The position numbers and the translations under genes were made by a program. Shown one piece after another: positions 1 through 6,943 of a stretch of 10,286 nt of DNA. The stretch lies in contig DUUE01000064.1 in NCBI GenBank assembly GCA_012841735.1, positions 1 through 10,286 of the forward strand, written 5' to 3'. Below the pieces are notes generated by a model that was not told the origin of the DNA, made no database searches, and saw nothing but the letters and a program-made list of their open reading frames with translations. Numbering within the stretch: the stretch's first letter is position 1; the number at the start of each line of letters is the position of its first letter. Origin of the DNA: Bacillota bacterium (lineage in GTDB: Bacteria; Bacillota; Dethiobacteria; Dethiobacterales; Dethiobacteraceae).

Positions 1-1006
1 AGACGATGAGCAAAAAGCCGGTAACAGTAATACAGGATGCCATGAAAATGCCCCAGTAGAGCGTTTTCTTTACCCGTTCAAACTGGCGTGCGCCATAATT
101 ATAACCCACAATGGGCTGTATCCCCTGGCTGATACCAAAGATGGGCATCATCATCAGGGTGTTGACGCTGTGAATCACACCGAAGGCGGAAATAGCCAGG
201 TCCCCGCCAAAGGCCTGCAGGGAGCGGTTTAAAAACATGACAGTAAAGCTGGTGGAAATCTGTTTAAAGAAAGCGGGCGTTCCCACGGATAATATGTGCA
301 GCACACGTGCCCGGGCCAGCTTGAAATACTGCGGGCGGATTTTGAGCAGGCTTTTGCCGCGCAGGTAGTAAGATGCCACCCAGAGGACGGTAACTACCTG
401 GGAAAAGACTGTGGCAACAGCCGCCCCGCTGACTCCCATGTTGAAGCCGATAATAAGAATGGGGTCAAGGACAATATTAATCAATGCGCCGATGATCATG
501 GACAGCATGGCTATCTTGGGGTTCCCTTCAGCGCGGATGAAGTTGTTCATTCCCAGGCTGAAAATCTGAAAGATAATCCCGCTGAAAATGATGCGCATAT
601 AATCTTCCGCATACGGTAAAATATCCTCGCTGGCCCCGAAGGCAGTGAGCAAAAACTTCAGGGATAGCAACCCGGCAAGCGTTATAACAACACCAAGAAT
701 TGCCAGCAGCACCATGGCGTTGCCAAGAACTTTCTCGGCCTCATCCTGTTCTTTTTCACCCAGGCGAATGGAAATGATGGCGGTGGCCCCGATGCTGACG
801 AGACCGGTTAACGCCATGACAAGCATCATGACGGGGAAGCCGACAGTCACACCGGCAAGCCCCAGGGAACCTACGCCCTGGGCCACATAAATACGGTCAA
901 CAACATTGTAAATTGAAGTTACAACCATCCCCACAATGGCGGGGGCGGAAAATTTTAAAATCAGACTTGTAATTTTGCCTTCACCCAGCTGTCTTGTTGA
1001 AACCAC
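1..1006 (-). CDS. MATE family efflux transporter (3' end outside window)
   Basis: This is a multidrug and toxic compound extrusion (MATE) family membrane protein, expected to export cationic compounds or metabolites using a Na+ or H+ gradient. About 335 codons are visible, against roughly 450 for the family, so the C-terminal quarter lies beyond the left edge. The visible product starts MVSTRQLGEGKITSLILKFS, continues with APAIVGMVVTSIYNVVDRIYV, a typical MATE first helix, and then shows a series of hydrophobic helices. The second MatE repeat begins near residue 235 (VGTPAFFKQISTSFTVMFLN) and includes the PIFGISQGIQPIVGYNYGA segment typical of the family. The start is GTG at 1004-1006, chosen because AGGAGG lies 8 bases upstream at 1015-1020. 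It appears monocistronic at its 5' end, with its own promoter and a terminator separating it from the upstream gene. The family is clear; the substrate cannot be told. Confidence 0.93.
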   Translation of the reverse strand, partial: MVSTRQLGEGKITSLILKFSAPAIVGMVVTSIYNVVDRIYVAQGVGSLGLAGVTVGFPVMMLVMALTGLVSIGATAIISIRLGEKEQDEAEKVLGNAMVLLAILGVVITLAGLLSLKFLLTAFGASEDILPYAEDYMRIIFSGIIFQIFSLGMNNFIRAEGNPKIAMLSMIIGALINIVLDPILIIGFNMGVSGAAVATVFSQVVTVLWVASYYLRGKSLLKIRPQYFKLARARVLHILSVGTPAFFKQISTSFTVMFLNRSLQAFGGDLAISAFGVIHSVNTLMMMPIFGISQGIQPIVGYNYGARQFERVKKTLYWGIFMASCITVTGFLLIV

Positions 1007-1030
1007 GAAATAACCCTCCTATTAATACTC

Positions 1031-1050
1031 CAGGCCGGCTGGCCGGCCTG
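1031..1050 (-). repeat. Perfect GC-rich inverted repeat in the leader of the MATE gene
   Basis: Two 9-base arms (CAGGCCGGC and GCCGGCCTG) are separated by only 2 bases. The repeat lies about 10 bases upstream of the AGGAGG of the MATE gene and downstream of its predicted promoter, so it would be part of the mRNA leader or an operator near +30. No T-run follows on either strand, so it is not a rho-independent terminator. A repressor operator or a leader stem-loop are both possible. Confidence 0.6.
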
Positions 1051-1082
1051 AAGCAGCTATTGGTTCGAAAACTAACAATTTG

Positions 1083-1111
1083 ATTTTAAATCTTTATTGC
1101 TGAACTGTCAA
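1083..1111 (-). promoter_or_regulatory. Sigma-A-type promoter for the MATE gene
   Basis: On the minus strand a perfect -35 box TTGACA (plus-strand 1106-1111) is followed by a 17-base spacer and a near-consensus -10 box TAAAAT (1083-1088). Transcription would start near 1076 and give a leader of about 70 nt containing the palindrome at 1031-1050. This is the best promoter match in the window. It sits just downstream of the terminator of the preceding gene, as expected for an independent transcription unit. Confidence 0.8.
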
Positions 1112-1171
1112 TACCTATTTTGCCTGGCAGCGGGAAATTAATTATTTGTTTACTGCCTTGTGCCCGGCCAA

Positions 1172-1197
1172 GAAAAAATCCCGGCTGTACCGGGATT
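1172..1197 (-). terminator. Rho-independent terminator after the PAS-GAF-PAS gene
   Basis: Read on the minus strand, an 8-bp perfect stem AATCCCGG/CCGGGATT with a 5-base loop (plus-strand 1177-1197) is followed at once by a T-run (GATTTTTTC). It begins 5 bases after the TAA stop of the gene at 1203-2606, so it ends that transcript. Confidence 0.9.
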
Positions 1198-1202
1198 GTG
1201 TT

Positions 1203-2606
1203 TTAATCGCGATAAATGGGCGTCAAGTCAATTATTGTACTGAAATTATAGGTTTTTTCGTCTATCTCCATTGGTGTTACTAAAATTGCCACAGGCTTGC
1301 GTGTTCCATCTTTGCAGGTAATGACCGTGTCAATAAAATCAATCCGCCCGGCGGCTGCCTGGCGTGCCTTATGGACGGCCTGCCGCCTTTCCTCCTCATC
1401 CGGGTAGGCCAGGTAGAACCAGCCGTGCGTGTTTACTTCATCCTGGGTATAACCGGTAATACGTTCCATCGCCGCATTGTAAATCAGGAATTCCCCTTCC
1501 TGCGTTGCCAGGGAAAAGCCGTCGCGGGCATTTTGAATTACCTTGTCCAGGATCAGCTGTATTTTCCTTCTTTCCTGTTCGGCCTGAAATCTTGCCAGTG
1601 CCGCGCCGATACTCCGGCCGATTAAGGTTAAAAACTCAATATCGTCCTCGCTGAAGTGATCCTCCCCGACAGCATTAAGCTGCAACAGCCCCACCGTATC
1701 CTCCTGAAAGCGGAGCGGTACCAGGGCAATGGATTTATAGCCCGCCTGGCCGCAGTGATTGCGAATGCGAAACGGCATGTCCTGCCTGGCAAGTTTGGCC
1801 GTCAAATCATTGATGTTGCCCGTGTAAAAAGTACCTGTTTCCGTAGCAAGCCCTGGGTTGAGATCGCCGCGGATCACACTGCCGCAGATACATTCCAGCA
1901 CACCGTGCCCTTCCGCATCCTGCGGGGGGATGCCCCCCTGGTAACAGCAAAGCAGCGATTCCGACCTGATAAAATCATCGCTGAAACCGACAGTCTGCAC
2001 ATATGGATAATCATCGCCCCGGTGCAGGCGTATGCCGGCGGCGTCACACTGCATATGCCTGCATACAGTTTTCAGAATATAGGAAAGAACGGTATCCTGG
2101 TCATGCGGGCTGGCCAAAACCTGCAGGATATCCAGCATGACTGCACGGCGTCTTTCCTCTGCACGTATTTCCGTCACATCCTGACCGGTGCAGATGATTG
2201 AACTCACCTTGCCGTCCGCATCCATAATGTTGCTGTTGGACCAGACCAAAAGTCGCCTGCGCCCGTCCTTGCTTTGCCAGTGGTTTTCATATGTGAGCGG
2301 GAGAGAGTCCTCTTTCCCGCTTTGCAGCAGTTTTGCCAATACGGCGCGCATTTCATCCTGTTCTTCCGGGGGAACAAGAAACTCCGGTGTTTTGCCCAGT
2401 ACTTCCCTGCGACTGTATCCGGATACTTGTTCACAGGCCGGATTAAATTCAGTGATCCGCCCCCTGTTATCCAGCATCATAATCAAAGATTCCACTGTCT
2501 GCAGCAATTGTTTCAGCAGTGCCTGGTTCTCTCCCGTGCTGACTGTTTCCTTTAAAGCCCGCACAGTAAGATGAAAATACTCATAAAGCGGATTCTTGTC
2601 GCCCAT
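1203..2606 (-). CDS. PAS-GAF-PAS sensor protein without an output domain
   Basis: This soluble 467-residue protein has three sensory domains. An N-terminal PAS domain covers about residues 34-148 (FNPACEQVSGYSRREVLG; GQDVTEIRAEERRR at its end). A GAF domain covers about 165-340, and a second PAS domain about 352-462 (YNAAMERITGYTQDEV). The GAF domain belongs to a cysteine-containing type, with LECICG at 238-242, RNHC at 282-285 and GYKSIALVPLR at 289-299. C220, C221, C239, C241 and C285 could bind a metal or cofactor, but this is inference. No histidine kinase, GGDEF, EAL, HTH or methyl-accepting segment follows: the second PAS runs to within a few residues of the stop. There is no signal peptide or transmembrane helix. 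The ATG start is supported by GGGAGGA upstream. It is a single-gene unit ended by a terminator. It may act as a partner of a separate kinase, or be a remnant of a larger kinase. Confidence 0.88.
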   Translation of the reverse strand: MGDKNPLYEYFHLTVRALKETVSTGENQALLKQLLQTVESLIMMLDNRGRITEFNPACEQVSGYSRREVLGKTPEFLVPPEEQDEMRAVLAKLLQSGKEDSLPLTYENHWQSKDGRRRLLVWSNSNIMDADGKVSSIICTGQDVTEIRAEERRRAVMLDILQVLASPHDQDTVLSYILKTVCRHMQCDAAGIRLHRGDDYPYVQTVGFSDDFIRSESLLCCYQGGIPPQDAEGHGVLECICGSVIRGDLNPGLATETGTFYTGNINDLTAKLARQDMPFRIRNHCGQAGYKSIALVPLRFQEDTVGLLQLNAVGEDHFSEDDIEFLTLIGRSIGAALARFQAEQERRKIQLILDKVIQNARDGFSLATQEGEFLIYNAAMERITGYTQDEVNTHGWFYLAYPDEEERRQAVHKARQAAAGRIDFIDTVITCKDGTRKPVAILVTPMEIDEKTYNFSTIIDLTPIYRD

Positions 2607-2629
2607 TGCTATCCTCCCTGCTGTAGCAA
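2606..2629 (-). promoter_or_regulatory. Small hairpin enclosing the ribosome binding site of the PAS-GAF-PAS gene
   Basis: On the minus strand TTGCTA and TAGCAA form a 6-bp stem around a 12-base loop that holds the GGGAGGA ribosome binding site. The stem reaches the first base of the ATG. It is short and may not matter, but it places the Shine-Dalgarno in a loop and the start codon at the stem base. Confidence 0.3.
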
Positions 2630-2743
2630 GGCTTTTTTACTCATTCACTTCTCTGCTGCTTCTGCAGAATCCTGCCGTTGGAACCGGCCCTGCCAAGTGT
2701 AATAAATCGTTAAGAAACAGCACATTTGCGGGGGGATAATCTG

Positions 2744-2765
2744 CGGCAGGAATTACTTCCTGCCG
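2744..2765 (+). repeat. 9-bp inverted repeat in the divergent intergenic region
   Basis: CGGCAGGAA (2744-2752) and TTCCTGCCG (2757-2765) are perfect complementary arms with a 4-base TTAC loop. The repeat lies 22 bases before the AAGGAGGG ribosome binding site of the metallophosphoesterase gene, between it and the divergent sensor gene. No T-run follows on either strand. It could be an operator serving one or both genes, or a leader hairpin. Confidence 0.5.
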
Positions 2766-2802
2766 GCAAGAACTGATTAAATATTATAAGGAGGGAGACA
2801 AA

Positions 2803-3294
2803 ATGCGTATCGGCATCATAAGTGACACTCATATTCCCACCAGGGCAAAGCACCTGCCTCCCGCCCTGTTTGATCTTTTGGCCGGTGTGGAACTGATTCT
2901 GCATGCGGGAGATTTTGTCACCATGAGCGTTGTGGAGGAACTGGAAACAATAGCGCCTGTAGAAGCGGTAGCCGGCAACATGGATCCCCTGGAGCTTCAG
3001 CGGCGTTTCGGCAGGAAAAAGACGCTGGTTTTGTCCGGTTTTCGCATTGGTCTCATTCACGGCGATATCGGCACAGATCGTGCCAAGACCCCCGAGCGTG
3101 CCCTGCAGGCTTTTGCGGACGACCGGGTGGACGCCGTCATTTTTGGCCACAGCCATCAGCCTTTCCTGCGCCGGGAGAACGGTATCCTGCTTTTCAACCC
3201 GGGCTCGGCCACAGACCGCCGCCGCGAACCGCGCACCTCCTGCGGGCTGCTTACCCTGGGCGAGACAATCGAAGCCCGGCATATCTATCTCTAG
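2803..3294 (+). CDS. YfcE/MJ0936-family metallophosphoesterase
   Basis: This is a small (163 aa) calcineurin-like phosphoesterase of the YfcE/MJ0936 family, whose characterised members are metal-dependent phosphodiesterases, usually dimetal (often Mn2+). All metal-site motifs are present in order: DTH (D8, H10), HAGD (D37), GNMD (N59), HGD (H86) and GHSH (H116, H118), followed by the family's NPGSATDRR segment at 132-140. The length is normal for the family. The ATG is preceded by AAGGAGGG with about 7 bases of spacing. It is the only plus-strand gene, divergent from the PAS-GAF-PAS gene and convergent with the next gene 13 bp away; no terminator is visible between them. The natural substrate cannot be predicted from sequence. 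Confidence 0.93.
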   Translation: MRIGIISDTHIPTRAKHLPPALFDLLAGVELILHAGDFVTMSVVEELETIAPVEAVAGNMDPLELQRRFGRKKTLVLSGFRIGLIHGDIGTDRAKTPERALQAFADDRVDAVIFGHSHQPFLRRENGILLFNPGSATDRRREPRTSCGLLTLGETIEARHIYL

Positions 3295-3307
3295 GGCCGG
3301 GGCTCTG

Positions 3308-3889
3308 TCAGTCCGTTTCGTAATACAGGGCGGAAACAGTTTTCACGGGGCGCATGGTCCCCTGCGGTGTCAGTTGTACACCGATCGCTTCCCCACCTTC
3401 CAGCAGGGCAAAAATTTTTTCCTGCTCCTCAAGGGGCCAATCCAGGGTACCCGGCAGGATATAAGTTATGCGGGCGGCGCCCCACTGTGCGGCGACATAT
3501 TCCGCCATGGCTGCCTGTGCCGCCGCCATGGCCGCTTCACAAATGGCCTCGGCGCTGAAACGGGTAAACATGCCTGTTTTTTCTTCAGCCCAGGCAGCCA
3601 GTTCCGTGCCGCAGGTAGCCACGGCGGGGAAAACCCGCGTCCGGCCGGCCAGTGTTTGCCGCAGTGCGCTGCTGTGAAACGTCCGTCCGCCAATCTGTAC
3701 ATCATTCTCCCCCAGTGATTCAACGGCTGCCTCGCCAAACATTACCCGGGGGCGGGCAATGCGCTTTGCCTCTGCCAGCAACTCCTCCACTTCCCTGAGC
3801 AAGGCAGGCCTCTTTTGCAGCCGCATCCTTTCCGCAAACATGCCCAGGGGTGCATTAAAAGCAATCTTGTCCAAGATGATAATGTCCAT
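3308..3889 (-). CDS. Vitamin B12-dependent methionine synthase activation-domain-like protein
   Basis: This 193-residue protein resembles the free-standing proteins of anaerobic Bacillota related to the C-terminal activation domain of cobalamin-dependent methionine synthase (MetH). In MetH that domain binds SAM and lets the inactive cob(II)alamin be reductively methylated. The match is clearest at the C-terminus: LPGTLDWPLEEQEKIFALL (145-163), then IGVQLTP (169-175) and VKTVSALYY (182-190), equivalent to the MetH region that ends in an S-G-L-Y-F-like motif. The RxxxGYxxCP signature that binds SAM in MetH is not present; LPGTLDWP stands in its place, so SAM binding is doubtful. An alanine-rich helix spans about 113-135. 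The gene lies 70 bp downstream of the radical SAM gene, in what looks like the same transcript, with GGGGAAG before the ATG. A role in handling a corrinoid protein is inference only. Confidence 0.72.
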   Translation of the reverse strand: MDIIILDKIAFNAPLGMFAERMRLQKRPALLREVEELLAEAKRIARPRVMFGEAAVESLGENDVQIGGRTFHSSALRQTLAGRTRVFPAVATCGTELAAWAEEKTGMFTRFSAEAICEAAMAAAQAAMAEYVAAQWGAARITYILPGTLDWPLEEQEKIFALLEGGEAIGVQLTPQGTMRPVKTVSALYYETD

Positions 3890-3959
3890 CGCTTCTTCCC
3901 CTTTGTGTTAATGTTTTTCCTCCCTGTGGGGAGCGGGAAATGCTTTCACCCTGCTTTTG

Positions 3960-5291
3960 TCAGACAATTTCACAGGCTACGCACAGTTCCTGTGCCAGCA
4001 CGCCCGCCTGCCGCCCCGTCAGGTCAAAACCGCGCCCGTCAAAAGCTTCCTGCGGCACGAGCAGCAGGTCATGGCGACGCCCTGCCGACACCTTCCGTGC
4101 CGCAGCCAGGAAATCTTGCACGGTGAGCAGCCCGGCGGCCTGAATTGACCCGCCGAAAAAGTTATTATCCACCTTGCAGACGGTAAGGTCCGGCAGGGCA
4201 AATTTGTCCGCTACCTGCCTGACAAGTTGCGCGCCAAAAGCGGAAGCCAAAACCAGCGGTCTTTTTGCCTGCCGCCCTTTGATTGCCCTCTCCATGGCGG
4301 CCACCCTTTGCGGGGAAAAATCATAGAGCATGACAAAACCGGGCGGCTCCATGGCCGTTTTTTTCAGTCTTGTCTGATACAGCCGCCCCCGGCGGGTAAA
4401 GGAAATGGCGGGATTTGCCGCCCGCCTGGCGGCCGTAAAGGCTTCCACGCGCGTGGACACTGCTTTGCCGTTTACTTCCGCAATCACATCCCCCGGCTGC
4501 AGACCGGCCGCCTGTGCCGGAGTTTTGGCCATTACTCCCCAGACTGTCGCCGCCAGGTTTTGCGGCACGCATGGTTCGGGAATGACAGGCAGCCTGAACC
4601 TGCCTGTCCCTTCCCGGGCAAAAGCAACAACTTCCTCCCATAATGACAGCGGAAACCGCAGGTCCTGCGGTGTTTTTGCCGTGTAGCCGGGCAAAAAAAG
4701 CCGGACGGTCAGGGCGCCGTGTCCGGCGAGAAAACTGACTGTTTCCTCCATGTCCCGCCAGCCTGTCAGGTGGAGCATGGCCACCAGGCTGCCGTGAAAA
4801 GGAATACTGCTTTGGGCGAGGGCGGCCACCGCCTGCGGAGCACGATTTACTTCATTGTCCTGCATCAGCAGGCGCCGCCCGGCCGCCGTGACGCTGTTCA
4901 GGGAAACTGTAACTTCCAGCGGCATAAGCCGTTCCAGCTCTGCCACCAGCTGCGGCGACAACAAGGTGGCATTGGTGGTAATGGCAATGGTTGTCCGGGG
5001 CAGCAGGGAGCGCACAAGTTTTAAAATTGGCATGATTTCAGGATGGGTGAAGGGCTCCCCCTCAACCAGGCGTGTGGCCGATTCGCCGATAACCACTTTT
5101 TCCCGCGGGTCCAAAAACTGCGCCAGTTCCTCCACTTTGGCCAGGGAGAGCGGCGGCAGCCTGTAAATCTGCACACCTTCCGGGTTCTGCCTGTGGCTGC
5201 AAAAAACACAACCGACATTGCAGCGGGAAGTCAGCGGCAGGATATTTTTTCGTACCGCTTCCAACAGGTAAGAATAGAAATCACCTGGCAT
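3960..5291 (-). CDS. Radical SAM protein with PDZ and DUF512-like domains
   Basis: This 443-residue protein is a predicted radical SAM enzyme. The [4Fe-4S] cluster motif CNVGCVFC (C24, C28, C31) is near the N-terminus, and the SAM-fold region runs to about residue 235 (GEPFTHPEIMPILKLV, ITTNATLL at 104-111). A PDZ domain follows at about 248-312, with AAGLQPGDVIAEVNGKAV at 261-278. The C-terminal part (about 315-443) resembles DUF512: NNFFGGSIQAAGLLTVQDF (376-394) and a late DLTG motif. Known DUF512 proteins normally carry the PDZ domain before the radical SAM domain, so the order here is unusual. The reaction is unknown. Its ATG lies inside the 3' end of murC, an 11-base overlap that suggests translational coupling, and it is followed by the MetH-activation-like gene. 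No signal peptide or membrane segment is seen. Confidence 0.82.
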   Translation of the reverse strand: MPGDFYSYLLEAVRKNILPLTSRCNVGCVFCSHRQNPEGVQIYRLPPLSLAKVEELAQFLDPREKVVIGESATRLVEGEPFTHPEIMPILKLVRSLLPRTTIAITTNATLLSPQLVAELERLMPLEVTVSLNSVTAAGRRLLMQDNEVNRAPQAVAALAQSSIPFHGSLVAMLHLTGWRDMEETVSFLAGHGALTVRLFLPGYTAKTPQDLRFPLSLWEEVVAFAREGTGRFRLPVIPEPCVPQNLAATVWGVMAKTPAQAAGLQPGDVIAEVNGKAVSTRVEAFTAARRAANPAISFTRRGRLYQTRLKKTAMEPPGFVMLYDFSPQRVAAMERAIKGRQAKRPLVLASAFGAQLVRQVADKFALPDLTVCKVDNNFFGGSIQAAGLLTVQDFLAAARKVSAGRRHDLLLVPQEAFDGRGFDLTGRQAGVLAQELCVACEIV

Positions 5292-6663
5292 GCTCTTGCT
5301 CCCGCAGCTTTGCCGCCAGCCGGTGGCCGATTTCCGTAATATCGCCGGCGCCCATGGTGATAATCAGGTCTCCGGGACGGGCAATCGCCAGCACATGGGC
5401 AATAATCTCTTCCGCTTCATCCAGTTGGGTGACATGAACTCCGTGCGCGCGCATCCTTGCCGCCAGCTCACGAGAAGATACGCCTGCCAGCGGCAGTTCA
5501 CTGGCGGCATAAATCCGGTGCAAAATAACCCTGTCGGCGGCATGAAAAGCCCGGGCAAATTCTTCCAGGAACCATTTTGTCCGGCTGAAGCGGTGCGGCT
5601 GAAAAACAACCAACACCCTTTCCGTCCCGTCGGCACGGGCGGCCTGCAGGGTTGCACGGATTTCTGTGGGGTGATGGGCATAATCGTCCACCACTGTAAT
5701 GCCGTTGCCCCGGTACAGGAACTGAAAGCGGCGCTCCGCTCCGCAGAAATTGGCCAGGCCTGCCTGCACCCGGGAAAAATCAACCTGAAACTCCCCTGCC
5801 ACCGCCACGGCAGCCAGGGCGTTAAGGACATTATGCAGGCCGGGAACAGCCAGTGTAATCCGCCCCAGGGGCCCCTCCGGCCCCACAACCTGAAAACGGC
5901 TGCCCCAGCCGGCATGCTCCACACCGGCGGCACGCCAGTCACCCGCAGTCAGCCCGTATGTAACAATTTTTTTCAGATGTGAGGGGTACATGTCCCGCAG
6001 GTACCGGTCCTCCGCATAGAGGACGGCAGTCCCGCCGGGGACAATATTATTCAGGAATTCTCTGTATGCATCCAGCAGCAGCTGGAAGTTGCCCTGGTAA
6101 TGCTCCAGGTGATCCGCTTCCACATTGGTAACCACGGCCAGCCGGGGGCGGTAGCGGAGGAAAGTGTTGTCGCTTTCATCCGCTTCGGCAATGACAATCT
6201 CAGATTTGCCGATGCGGGCATTGCCGCCGAAATTCGCCAGCACGCCGCCAATGAAAGCCGTGGGGTCCAGCCCGCCTGCCGTCAGCACCGTGGCAATCAT
6301 GGAGGTGGTGGTCGTCTTGCCGTGCGCCCCTGCCACGGCAATGCCGAAACGGCCGTTGATAAAACGTGCCAACAGTTCTGAACGGTGCCAGACAGGAATA
6401 CCGCTGCTTTTGGCGGCCTGCAGCTCAATATTGCCGAAAGGGATGGCTGTTGAGTAAACAACCAGCTCTGCTCCGGCAATATGTGCCGCATCATGGCCGG
6501 TATATACAGTGGCCCCCTGTTTTTTTAATTTTTCTGTAATGGGGCTTTGCTTGATGTCGGAACCGCTCACCCTGTATCCCAGGTCCAGGAGCACTTGCGC
6601 CAGCGCACTCATTCCGTAGCCGCCAATACCTATAAAATGAAGATGTTTGATCCGCTCAAGCAA
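5281..6663 (-). CDS. murC: UDP-N-acetylmuramate--L-alanine ligase
   Basis: MurC adds L-alanine to UDP-MurNAc using ATP, the first amino-acid step of cytoplasmic peptidoglycan precursor synthesis. The 460-residue product has normal length and all three Mur ligase domains. These are an N-terminal UDP-binding Rossmann region (HFIGIGGYGMSALA, 9-22), a central ATP-binding domain with the P-loop AGAHGKTTTT (111-120), ADESD (161-165) and TNVEADHLEHY (179-189), and a C-terminal domain with DDYAHHPTEI and FQPHRFSRT. The start is taken as TTG at 6661-6663 because AGAGGG sits 7 bases upstream (6671-6676) and the next residues match the usual N-terminus. It is the first gene of a probable three-gene unit. 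The usual cell-wall neighbours (murG, murB, ftsQ) are not adjacent. The upstream region holds the DnaA-box cluster. Confidence 0.97.
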   Translation of the reverse strand: MLERIKHLHFIGIGGYGMSALAQVLLDLGYRVSGSDIKQSPITEKLKKQGATVYTGHDAAHIAGAELVVYSTAIPFGNIELQAAKSSGIPVWHRSELLARFINGRFGIAVAGAHGKTTTTSMIATVLTAGGLDPTAFIGGVLANFGGNARIGKSEIVIAEADESDNTFLRYRPRLAVVTNVEADHLEHYQGNFQLLLDAYREFLNNIVPGGTAVLYAEDRYLRDMYPSHLKKIVTYGLTAGDWRAAGVEHAGWGSRFQVVGPEGPLGRITLAVPGLHNVLNALAAVAVAGEFQVDFSRVQAGLANFCGAERRFQFLYRGNGITVVDDYAHHPTEIRATLQAARADGTERVLVVFQPHRFSRTKWFLEEFARAFHAADRVILHRIYAASELPLAGVSSRELAARMRAHGVHVTQLDEAEEIIAHVLAIARPGDLIITMGAGDITEIGHRLAAKLREQEHAR

Positions 6664-6701
6664 AAAACATCCCTCTTTTCGTTTTTCTGTCAGCCCCGCT
6701 T

Positions 6702-6860
6702 TTACAGGCGACAGGCAGTCACCTGCGCTGGATTTGCAGCATCAGAGGTTTTCCCGCGCAAAAGCTTCCGGAGGTGTTCAATTCGGCAAAGTATCCTGTC
6801 GTTTTCTGTGATGATTGTGACTTTTCCCGCTGTCGAAAAAAGAAGCTCTTTTTTATGCAA
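6702..6860 (-). CDS. Possible 52-codon small ORF upstream of murC
   Basis: An open frame from TTG (6858-6860) to TAA (6702-6704) would encode 52 residues, with a soluble, protein-like composition (GKVTIITENDRILCRIEHLR near the middle). It lacks a recognisable ribosome binding site, and a frame of this length can arise by chance. I do not recognise a family. It could be a small protein ahead of murC, a decayed gene, or nothing. Listed as low confidence only. Confidence 0.18.
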   Translation of the reverse strand: MHKKELLFSTAGKVTIITENDRILCRIEHLRKLLRGKTSDAANPAQVTACRL

Positions 6861-6943
6861 TGTTTTTATGTTAAGTTAATTAAAACCGGCTGTTGCTGAA
6901 TTTGCAATATTTTGTTCATATTTTCAGCCGCCGGCAGCGCCAC

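Noticed and set aside
296..890. Two plus-strand open frames at the left end
   Set aside because: They are antisense to the MATE transporter, whose reading frame is open across the whole region with a good start and promoter.
1656..2201. 181-codon plus-strand open frame
   Set aside because: It is antisense to the GAF and PAS regions of the sensor gene and shows no family motif or ribosome binding site.
2606..2639. Plus-strand stem with a T-run (GGCTTTTTTAC) resembling a terminator
   Set aside because: The stem is only 6 bp with a 12-base loop, and no plus-strand gene ends here. It coincides with the start region of the minus-strand sensor gene.
2710..3282. 190-codon minus-strand open frame
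   Set aside because: It lies opposite the metallophosphoesterase gene, whose motifs and ribosome binding site are convincing. The minus-frame protein has no recognisable pattern.
3890..3959. CTCCC-CACA-GGGAG mini-hairpin between the radical SAM and MetH-activation-like genes
   Set aside because: It is too short, and the following bases are A-rich rather than T-rich on the coding strand, so it is not a terminator. The two genes are treated as co-transcribed.
5290..5982. 230-codon plus-strand open frame
   Set aside because: It is antisense to murC, a product of GC-rich codon usage on the other strand.
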